In this document: positions 1-5,439 of the stretch, piece by piece
How positions within the stretch are numbered: position 1 is the first letter of the stretch
Layout: every line of letters begins with the position of its first letter
NCBI GenBank assembly: GCA_050013795.1
Contig: JBEKEO010000099.1
Coordinates: 1 to 10,103 of the forward strand
Length of the DNA: 10,103 nt
From: CAWHOW01 sp050013795
GTDB lineage: Bacteria > Bacteroidota > Bacteroidia > Bacteroidales > CG2-30-32-10
Direction: 5' to 3'
Notes under the pieces: model-generated
What the model saw: the letters and a program-made list of their open reading frames with translations, nothing else
Told to the model about the DNA's origin: nothing
Database searches by the model: none
Program-made: the position numbers and the translations under genes

Positions 1-736
1 GTTCCATCTTATCTGAATTATCAGGCGGTGGTCGGTTATATGTTTTTGGATTTGTAATAGTGTCAACGGCAGCACAAAGCCCGTTTACATTGGTGGCAAA
101 TACTTCTGCATTCGCATAAAAACCGTTCTTCAGGGGGTAATTAAAAGAAAGGTTTTCAGTAAGCAGTGAAGTGCTCTTCCCGAAAGTGCCTGCTTCTATA
201 GCTGCATCGCCCGAAAAGCCGGGCTGCTGATCCTTTTTGGTAATGATGTTGATAACACCACCTATGGCTGATGAACCGAACAAGGTGCTGTGCGAACCTC
301 TCACTATCTCCACGTGGTCGATGTTTGCAACCGAAAGCTCCGAAAGATCGACAGCATTGTTGGTGGAAGAAGGGTCGGCTATTCTGATACCGTCAATCAT
401 AATTTCGGTTTGGTTGCTGTTAGCTCCGCGCATGAATATGCTTTGCGCCATGCCGGGGTTCTGCCCTATTCCAACCACATAGATGTTTTCCTGCGCCGCA
501 AGCACATCACCCAAACTGTTAAACACTGAATTGTGCAGCTGCTGTGAATTGATAACAGAAATGCTTCGCCCTATGCTGTCGGGATTCTTTTCCATCCTGG
601 TTGCAGAAATCACAACAGGATTCAGTTGCTTTGTTTTTAATGAATCATTCTGCTGCCCATACGCCGTGGTGCATGCAATGATGATCACTCCGGAAACACT
701 AAGTTTCTTTGCTGAATTTCTTTTTACCTTTTTCAT
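1..736 (-). CDS. btuB: TonB-dependent outer-membrane receptor, probably for cobalamin (BtuB-like), 3' part outside window
   Basis: Active uptake receptor of the outer membrane, energised by TonB-ExbBD. Only the first 245 residues lie here; the frame is open to the window edge. The start ATG (734-736) is followed by a basic N-terminus and a hydrophobic stretch (about residues 12-26) ending AYG/QQ, a likely Sec signal peptide. A TonB-box-like VVISATR lies at residues 41-47. The plug domain follows to about residue 168, with FMRG (101-104), IDGIRI (114-119), VEIVRGSHSTLFGSSAIGG (142-160) and VINIITKK, after which the barrel begins. The plug sequence is normal and uninterrupted. The substrate is inferred from the cobalamin riboswitch directly upstream on the same strand, not from the receptor sequence, which resembles siderophore receptors in this part too. 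No Shine-Dalgarno sequence is visible, which is usual in Bacteroidota. The family assignment is firm; the symbol is likely but depends on the riboswitch. Confidence 0.9.
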   Translation of the reverse strand, partial: MKKVKRNSAKKLSVSGVIIIACTTAYGQQNDSLKTKQLNPVVISATRMEKNPDSIGRSISVINSQQLHNSVFNSLGDVLAAQENIYVVGIGQNPGMAQSIFMRGANSNQTEIMIDGIRIADPSSTNNAVDLSELSVANIDHVEIVRGSHSTLFGSSAIGGVINIITKKDQQPGFSGDAAIEAGTFGKSTSLLTENLSFNYPLKNGFYANAEVFATNVNGLCAAVDTITNPKTYNRPPPDNSDKME

Positions 737-855
737 TTCTTTGAAATTAATTAATAACTGTTAAGGAATAAAAAGAAAGAATGAAAAACGATGTGAATTG
801 ATTTTTACGTTCTCAATCCTTGCTTTTTACCCGAAAGCTTTGAATATGTTGTTTT

Positions 856-1035
856 GCAAATGGCAGGTCTTCTGACTTGTTCAATTCCCGGATGCCTTCC
901 CATCCCGATAAATCGGGACAGTGACAAAAGATTTCCTGGAAAAGCAAAGAACTCACAGCAGCGGGTACTGTACAGGAATTTCACCTGATTCCCTATTAAA
1001 ACCTGTTTCTGTATGAAACAGGTTTACCATTTCGC
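856..1035 (-). ncRNA. Cobalamin (B12) riboswitch
   Basis: An adenosylcobalamin-type aptamer read on the minus strand. In order, 5' to 3' on that strand: P1 5' arm (1027-1035); an 11-bp hairpin (arms 1015-1025 and 999-1009), probably P2; the conserved core at 993-953 containing GGGAATCAGGTGAAATTCC and then TACCCGCTGCTGTGA; GTCACTG near 917-923; a small hairpin TCCCGAT/ATCGGGA; GGGAAGGCAT (892-901); and the B12 box AAGTCAGAAGACCTGCCA (861-878). The 3' P1 arm GCAAATGG (856-863, plus-strand orientation) pairs with the 5' arm, leaving one bulged G. The 119-base leader between aptamer and start codon (737-855) shows no GC-rich hairpin with a T-run, so control at translation seems more likely than termination; that part is inference. 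When B12 is plentiful, such switches reduce expression of the downstream uptake gene. Confidence 0.95.
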
Positions 1036-1037
1036 AG

Positions 1038-1045
1038 CAAAAATA
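1038..1045 (-). promoter_or_regulatory. Candidate -7 element (TATTTTTG) for the riboswitch-btuB transcript
   Basis: On the minus strand TATTTTTG matches the Bacteroidota TAnnTTTG consensus. It would place transcription start around 1033-1035, at the 5' base of the riboswitch P1 helix. No clear TTG element is seen at the expected upstream distance, so the call rests on the -7 match and its position. Confidence 0.45.
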
Positions 1046-1069
1046 ATTATTAATCGATAGATGGTCTTG

Positions 1070-1111
1070 AAAAAAGAAAAAACATATTAACACAACAGGT
1101 TGATATGTTTT
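1070..1111 (-). terminator. Probable intrinsic terminator after the MORN-repeat gene
   Basis: Read on the minus strand, AAAACATAT (1103-1111) pairs with ATATGTTTT (1079-1087), with a small inner CAAC/GTTG helix, and is followed by TTCTTTTTT. It begins 18 bases past the MORN gene stop and ends before the riboswitch promoter, so it would separate the two co-directional units. The stem is AT-rich, which lowers confidence. Confidence 0.5.
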
Positions 1112-1129
1112 CAATACGTGGAGAATGAA

Positions 1130-1963
1130 TTATTTATTATCTGGTGTTTTAAGAGTATCCTGCTTATTATTTTGGTTTTGGTTATTATTCAGGTTATTGA
1201 TATCATTACCGGGGTTGTTGGGATTGGGATTAGGATTAGTGTTTGGATTTGGATTGGAATTTGGATTTGGGTTAGTATTAGGAGTAGTATTAGGGGTGGT
1301 TGTTTTTTTATAAGGTACAAATTTCGGCTTCTTTGGAGTGGTAGTTGTGGAGTTTGAAGGATTTTTTTCTTTCAGCTGAACAACACCGTTTACATATTTG
1401 CTTGTTGCAATAACTTTACCTTCCTCATCAAAGGATTCCCAGTCACCTTCCTTAACACCATGCACATAAGAACCTGATGAAGTTTTGGTACCTTTCATAT
1501 CATAATAAATCCAAACGCCATCCTTCTCATTTTCGACATAATTTCCTTCTGATTTTTTTTCGCCGGAAGATTTATTATATGTAATCCATTCTCCCGTTTT
1601 TCTTCCGTTTTTATAAGAGCCCTCAGAATTTATCTGACCGTTGATGAAATAGTTTTTATATTCCCCGTCCTTTTGCCCGTAATAATAATTTGATTCTTCG
1701 TGCATGACACCTGTTGATGAATAATATTTTGTACAGGCGCCATGTTTAATGTCGTTTTTGTAATTAATTTCAGATAGTAAAATTCTATCCCTTGAATAAA
1801 GTTTCCAAAGGCCTTGCTTTCCTTTAGCATCGGTAACATTTCTATGTCTCTCTCCATGAGGAGCGTATTTAGGCTTCTCGGAAATCTCATCCTGTGAATA
1901 AGAGAAGACAGGAAACAAGATAAAAGCAAATAATAATAAAAGCAGGTGCTTCTTAAAATTCAT
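1130..1963 (-). CDS. Secreted MORN-repeat (MORN_2/YwqK-like) protein with Asn/Pro-rich tail
   Basis: 277 residues, function unknown. Residues 1-23 form a signal peptide (basic start, Leu/Phe-rich core, ending SYS/QD), so the product is exported. Residues about 50-193 hold six repeats of roughly 23 residues with the MORN-2 pattern (GLWKLY, HGACTKYY, DGEYKNYF, TGEWITYN, DGVWIYYD, EGDWESFDEEGKV), typical of Bacteroidota 'toxin-antitoxin system YwqK component' annotations; that label does not establish a toxin role. From about residue 200 the protein is low-complexity: Thr/Lys/Pro, then alternating Asn-Pro (225-250), then Asn/Gln. No T9SS sorting domain or transmembrane anchor ends the protein. 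It lies 105 bases downstream of the LysM peptidase gene on the same strand, and the two may be co-transcribed, which hints at an envelope role. The plus-strand frames here are shadows of the repeat composition. Confidence 0.85.
   Translation of the reverse strand: MNFKKHLLLLLFAFILFPVFSYSQDEISEKPKYAPHGERHRNVTDAKGKQGLWKLYSRDRILLSEINYKNDIKHGACTKYYSSTGVMHEESNYYYGQKDGEYKNYFINGQINSEGSYKNGRKTGEWITYNKSSGEKKSEGNYVENEKDGVWIYYDMKGTKTSSGSYVHGVKEGDWESFDEEGKVIATSKYVNGVVQLKEKNPSNSTTTTPKKPKFVPYKKTTTPNTTPNTNPNPNSNPNPNTNPNPNPNNPGNDINNLNNNQNQNNKQDTLKTPDNK
1214..1291 (-). repeat. Degenerate hexanucleotide tandem repeat (AAYCCN) encoding Asn-Pro
   Basis: On the minus strand, units of the form AAT/AAC + CCN repeat across residues 225-250 of the MORN protein, with some units changed to Asn-Thr or Asn-Ser. 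The DNA repeat is imperfect at third codon positions, so it is both a protein-level and a DNA-level repeat. In-frame gain or loss of units by slippage is possible. Confidence 0.8.
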
Positions 1964-1980
1964 TCTTAAAAATCAAGACG

Positions 1981-2007
1981 TAAAGATAATGAAAACAGGT
2001 CAAAACA
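1981..2007 (-). promoter_or_regulatory. Weak candidate promoter for the MORN-repeat gene
   Basis: On the minus strand TATCTTTA (1981-1988) is one base from TAnnTTTG, with a TTG about 17 bases upstream (near 2006). The start of transcription would lie only about 10-15 bases before the ATG. Weak; the gene may instead be read from the promoter of the upstream peptidase gene. Confidence 0.25.
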
Positions 2008-2068
2008 ATATTCTCACTTAAAATTTGTTAAATTTATACGCTAATGCTCATATTTAGTTGCCTCAAAA

Positions 2069-3043
2069 TTATCTTACCCTTAATGTTCGGCCAACGTTTA
2101 ATAAAGTGGCAGGACTGATTCCGTTTAGGTTGCAAATTGAAGCAACAGATGTACCATAATAAAGTGCAATTTTTGATAACGTATCACCATTCCTGATAGT
2201 ATAATAACGGGCATTAGCGACTACTTTTTTAACATCAGTGTAATACCCAAATGTTTTTTTGGAAATATAAACAGTATCTTTCTTTAAAGAAAAAGTATTT
2301 AAGTCTATAAGAATGTTCGGATTGATAGGAGTGCCTTTATACCTTATTTCAAAATGCAAATGAGGACCTGTAGAACGCCCTGTGCTTCCGCCAAAACCAA
2401 TAATATCGCCAGCTTTCACCGCCTGGTTGGGGACAACTTTCGATGCAGATAAATGACCGTATAAAGTTTCAAGCCCGTTCTGATGCCTTATCACAATTAC
2501 ATTACCAAAGCCCCACGACCATTGGAATTTCGAAACACGCACAATGCCATCAAATGCCGCCCTCACCGTATCGCCCGTATGAAGACCGACATCGACACCA
2601 TAATGGAACTGCCAACGCCTCCATCCAAAACCCGATGTAATGATACCTTGTCTTGGCATATAGAAACAATGCCCGGCATTATCCTGCAATACAACCCTGA
2701 TAGAATCTTCCATTTTAGAAGGGTCGAAATCTTTGCTCGACAGGAATAATTCATCATTACTCCAATCTCCGTCATAAGCTTTGGTGAGAGAATCAGAAGA
2801 AAATGCTTTTATTGACGTGTATGTTGAGTCTGAACTAATGAACAGTGATCTGAGCGCATCATTGGCATCAAAATAACCGGATGTAAGGTTAGAACTATCG
2901 CTTAGGCTTTCATATACATTAGTTGAATCTTCACTATAAAACTGGGCATAATCAGTTTTAAAAGCAAACATAAAAAGCAGCAACAACAGTATCTGTTTCA
3001 ACACTGCAGAAGTGCGTAAGGATTTGTTTTGTAAATAAATCAT
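2069..3043 (-). CDS. Secreted M23 (LytM-type) metallopeptidase with C-terminal LysM domain
   Basis: 324 residues; predicted peptidoglycan peptide-crosslink hydrolase or an amidase activator of the periplasm or outer surface. Residues 1-33 are a signal peptide (core LLLLLFMFAF, end DYA/QF). Residues about 34-120 are Ser/Asp-rich with no recognised domain. The M23 fold spans about 125-245: first zinc motif HYGVD (H147, D151), YGHL (H197) and GPHLHFE (H228, H230). All expected zinc/catalytic residues are present, so it should be active rather than an EnvC/NlpD-type inactive form. A LysM domain at 280-324 (YTIRNGDTLSKIALYYG) should bind glycan. LysM after M23 is the reverse of the order in NlpD. 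The gene is divergent from the ABC exporter and followed by the MORN-repeat gene. Exact substrate bond is not determinable. Confidence 0.93.
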   Translation of the reverse strand: MIYLQNKSLRTSAVLKQILLLLLFMFAFKTDYAQFYSEDSTNVYESLSDSSNLTSGYFDANDALRSLFISSDSTYTSIKAFSSDSLTKAYDGDWSNDELFLSSKDFDPSKMEDSIRVVLQDNAGHCFYMPRQGIITSGFGWRRWQFHYGVDVGLHTGDTVRAAFDGIVRVSKFQWSWGFGNVIVIRHQNGLETLYGHLSASKVVPNQAVKAGDIIGFGGSTGRSTGPHLHFEIRYKGTPINPNILIDLNTFSLKKDTVYISKKTFGYYTDVKKVVANARYYTIRNGDTLSKIALYYGTSVASICNLNGISPATLLNVGRTLRVR

Positions 3044-3091
3044 TGCCTGCTTTGAAGAACCGGTTGAATAAATAATTCACCTTTTTGTTTG

Positions 3092-3122
3092 CTAAAATAC
3101 AATTATCCGTTTAATTGCCAAA
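3092..3122 (-). promoter_or_regulatory. Promoter for the M23 peptidase gene
   Basis: On the minus strand TTTG (3119-3122), a 19-base spacer and TATTTTAG (3092-3099) fit the Bacteroidota TTTG/TAnnTTTG arrangement with one mismatch in the -7 element. Predicted transcription start is near 3086, giving a leader of about 40 bases. Confidence 0.5.
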
Positions 3123-3205
3123 CCCGATTAATCATTTTCTTCAACAAATAATTGTGAATAAATTGGCAAAGAAGATTCCCGATGTGAACAAGAGAAAGAA
3201 ATTTC

Positions 3206-3213
3206 TAACTTTG
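3206..3213 (+). promoter_or_regulatory. -7 element (TAACTTTG) for the ABC exporter operon
   Basis: TAACTTTG is an exact TAnnTTTG match on the plus strand, 43 bases before the ATPase start codon. Transcription would begin near 3218. No good -33 TTG is found 17-23 bases upstream. With the opposite promoter at 3092-3122 it makes the 213-base gap a divergent promoter region. Confidence 0.5.
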
Positions 3214-3256
3214 CCAGCCCTTAATATATTTTTTATTGTCCTTTTAAACACAAGCG

Positions 3257-4186
3257 ATGGATGCTGTTATAGAAGTTAAGGATGTTCATAAATCGTTCAA
3301 ATCAGTGCAAGCTGTAAGGGGCATCGATCTGTCTATTCAGAAAGGACAGTTCACAGCTATACTCGGGCCTAACGGTGCAGGCAAGACCACGCTGGTGGAA
3401 ATGATTGAAGGCATACAGAAGCCCGATAAAGGCGATATCCTGATAATGGGAAAGAAATGGAAAAGCAACGAAAACGAACTTCACCATCTTATTGGCCTGT
3501 CGCTGCAGGAAACGTATTACATTGATAAGCTTACGGTGTGGGAAACGCTTAAGCTCTTTGCAAGCTTCTACGGACTTAAAAGCAAACGCTGTGCTGAAGT
3601 GATGGAACTGGTAGGACTTGAAGAAAAACGTAAAGCTTATGTGGTAAACCTTTCAGGTGGACAACGGCAACGACTTGCGCTTGGCATTTCATTGCTGAAC
3701 AATCCGCAGATATTGCTTCTGGATGAACCAACTACCGGACTTGACCCGCTTGCTCGTCGCGAGATATGGGCAATCCTTCTCGACCTTAAAAAGAAATCGC
3801 AAACATCCCTTATACTCACCACTCATTACATGGAAGAAGCCGAGCAGCTTTGCGATAACATCATTATTATTGATCATGGGAAAATATTGAAAGAAGGAAC
3901 ACTTCGCCAATTGCTTGAAGATAATAAAGGGGAAAATGTAATTTCATTTTCGCTTGAAGATAATAGCGCTGCATCTGTTGCATTGATGTTGGACAAACGT
4001 TTTAATATAAAGTGGGACGATGTGCAGGGAATGGGAACAGCAGTGCTATCGAGTATTGAGAATGAACTTCCCGAGTTCTTAAATTTCCTTCAAACAAATA
4101 AGCTGCGGCTTAAGAACCTTGAATTTAAACGCAAAACCCTCGACGATCTGTTCACTTCTTTAACGGGGAGGCATTTGCATGAATAG
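3257..4186 (+). CDS. ABC-2 type exporter, ATP-binding subunit
   Basis: 309 residues; cytoplasmic ATPase that powers the permease encoded next. All motifs are intact: Walker A GPNGAGKTT (37-45), Q-loop Q84, signature LSGGQ (132-136), Walker B ILLLDE (152-157), D-loop GLD (161-163) and switch H190. A C-terminal extension (about 220-309) ending LDDLFTSLTGR is the type seen in DrrA/NatA/CcmA-like drug or ion exporter ATPases. The ATG chosen is the first in the frame, follows the promoter by about 40 bases and leaves a normal-length N-terminus. The last 8 bases overlap the permease gene, indicating translational coupling and a single two-gene operon. Substrate (drug, lipid, sodium or other) cannot be read from the sequence. 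Confidence 0.95.
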   Translation: MDAVIEVKDVHKSFKSVQAVRGIDLSIQKGQFTAILGPNGAGKTTLVEMIEGIQKPDKGDILIMGKKWKSNENELHHLIGLSLQETYYIDKLTVWETLKLFASFYGLKSKRCAEVMELVGLEEKRKAYVVNLSGGQRQRLALGISLLNNPQILLLDEPTTGLDPLARREIWAILLDLKKKSQTSLILTTHYMEEAEQLCDNIIIIDHGKILKEGTLRQLLEDNKGENVISFSLEDNSAASVALMLDKRFNIKWDDVQGMGTAVLSSIENELPEFLNFLQTNKLRLKNLEFKRKTLDDLFTSLTGRHLHE

Positions 4187-5324
4187 CATCATCCGTTACA
4201 GACAAATGTGGCAGCTTATTGCGGCTAACTTCAAAGAGATCATCCGAGAGCCGGGTGTTCTTTTCTGGGGCATCCTCTTCCCTATCCTGATGTCGGTGGG
4301 ACTTGGTCTGGCTTTTACAAAGAAGCAGGATGTTACGCGTAAAGTAGCGATTATTAAAGAATCAACTGAAGGCAAAACGGAAGCTGACAGTACGCATATT
4401 CTTTCTGATTTCCTGAAAGCAAAAGCAATTAAAACGCCTTCCACAGGCAATAATGAAGCAAGCTATTCCTATATTATAAAGAATGAAAAGCTTGGTAATA
4501 CTACATTCATTTTTTCAGAAATAAGTTGGCAACAATCGCTGGTGTGGCTTAAACGCGGATTGGTAAGTATTGTCCTGGAAGAAAAGAAAGGCAGTATAGA
4601 ATATCATTTCGACCCCTCTAACGCCGATGCAAAGCTAACTTACTTGCAGCTTTCGGTGATATTTGGCAAAAAAGATATGAAAATCAAAGTAAATGAGGAC
4701 GAGATAAAACCGCTTACACTGGAGGGGACACGCTATATTGATTTCCTGATTCCCGGATTGATTGCTATGGGAATAATGATGTCAGCTATGTGGGGATTGA
4801 GCTATACGGTGATTGAACGGAGGTCGAGGAAGCTGCTGAGAAGAATGGTTGCCACCCCCATGAAGAAATCGCATTTCCTGATTGCACTAATTGTCGTGCG
4901 TGTTGCCATGAACTTTGTTGAAGCATTTCTGCTTTTCCTGTTCGCTCATTTCGCTTTTGGCATAAATATTCAGGGCAGCATACCCGCGCTGATAGCGGTG
5001 CTTATTGCAGGCAATATTGCTTTTGCCGGAATTGCCATACTGGCTTCGTGCAACACTTCGAAGACGGAGATAGGCAACGGACTGATAAATGTTATAGTGA
5101 TGCCTATGATGATACTTTCGGGGGTTTTCTTCAGTTACCACAACTTCCCCGACTGGAGCATATCTGTTATACAAAAACTGCCGCTTACGATGCTTGCTGA
5201 CGGCATGCGCAGCATATTTATTGAAGGGGGCGGATTTGCCGAAATAGCCATACCCTCAGTTATACTTACCGCAATTGGGGTTTTCTTCTTTGGGTTAGGT
5301 TTGAAGCTTTTCAAGTGGCACTAG
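4179..5324 (+). CDS. ABC-2 type exporter, permease subunit
   Basis: 381 residues, inner-membrane half of the exporter; probably a dimer with two ATPase subunits. Layout matches the ABC2_membrane_3/NatB-like family: one N-terminal membrane helix (about 28-46) followed by a large extracytoplasmic domain (47-186), then five helices (about 187-209, 233-260, 267-291, 302-321, 355-378). The amphipathic coupling region ERRSRKLLRRMVATPMKKSH (213-232) is characteristic of ABC-2 permeases. Another family mark is the PMMILSGVFFSYHNFPDW stretch (309-326) between the fourth and fifth C-terminal segments. The ATG overlaps the end of the ATPase gene. Role in drug efflux or polysaccharide/lipid export is undetermined. 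Confidence 0.93.
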   Translation: MNSIIRYRQMWQLIAANFKEIIREPGVLFWGILFPILMSVGLGLAFTKKQDVTRKVAIIKESTEGKTEADSTHILSDFLKAKAIKTPSTGNNEASYSYIIKNEKLGNTTFIFSEISWQQSLVWLKRGLVSIVLEEKKGSIEYHFDPSNADAKLTYLQLSVIFGKKDMKIKVNEDEIKPLTLEGTRYIDFLIPGLIAMGIMMSAMWGLSYTVIERRSRKLLRRMVATPMKKSHFLIALIVVRVAMNFVEAFLLFLFAHFAFGINIQGSIPALIAVLIAGNIAFAGIAILASCNTSKTEIGNGLINVIVMPMMILSGVFFSYHNFPDWSISVIQKLPLTMLADGMRSIFIEGGGFAEIAIPSVILTAIGVFFFGLGLKLFKWH

Positions 5325-5336
5325 AAGGGAGAAGTA

Positions 5337-5372
5337 CTTGGATTGCCTAAAGTACTTAAAGTGCCTAGAGTT
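5337..5372. repeat. 9-bp tandem microrepeat, four degenerate units
   Basis: Units cttggattg, cctaaagta, cttaaagtg and cctagagtt follow each other without gaps, consensus about CYTARAGTN. They begin 12 bases after the permease stop. Non-coding in any supported frame. Confidence 0.65.
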
Positions 5373-5411
5373 AAAAAAGGTCGCCTAACCGGCAGGCAGT
5401 TAACAGGCAAC
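5373..5411 (-). terminator. Probable intrinsic terminator of the TMTC-like gene
   Basis: On the minus strand GTTGCCT (5405-5411) pairs with AGGCGAC (5380-5386), seven pairs including one G-U, and is followed after one C by a run of six T (5373-5378). It begins 28 bases after the stop at 5440. The 18-base loop can pair further. No comparable plus-strand terminator was seen for the permease gene. Confidence 0.5.
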
Positions 5412-5433
5412 TTACTACTTGCGACTTACGACT
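5410..5433. repeat. 7-bp tandem microrepeat (ACTTRCK), three units plus a partial
   Basis: Units acttact, acttgcg, acttacg and a partial act. It lies between the stop codon of the TMTC-like gene and its terminator hairpin, and its first two bases overlap the hairpin. It is unrelated in sequence to the 9-bp repeat on the other side. Confidence 0.6.
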
Positions 5434-5439
5434 AATTAA

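Larger units (their letters stand above)
737..1129. other. Intergenic region between btuB and the MORN-repeat gene
   Basis: 393 bases without a protein gene. It holds, in minus-strand order, the MORN-gene terminator, a candidate promoter, the cobalamin riboswitch and a 119-base leader. The leader (737-855) shows no hairpin strong enough to call; it probably carries the expression platform. Confidence 0.8.

Noticed and set aside
237..764. Plus-strand open frames over the receptor gene
   Set aside because: Antisense shadows; the minus strand encodes a full plug domain with a signal peptide and a riboswitch upstream.
999..1025. Perfect 11-bp inverted repeat considered as a terminator
   Set aside because: It lies at the 5' side of the riboswitch core, where P2 is expected, and lacks a T-run directly after the stem on the minus strand.
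1214..1291. Tandem repeats considered as CRISPR or an iteron array
   Set aside because: Six-base in-frame coding units with no spacers; no cas or replication genes nearby.
1100..1357. Plus-strand open frames rich in Gly/Phe/Ile/Trp
   Set aside because: They are the antisense reading of the Asn/Pro hexamer repeats and the MORN gene end; they have no homology signal and overlap a well-supported gene and a terminator.
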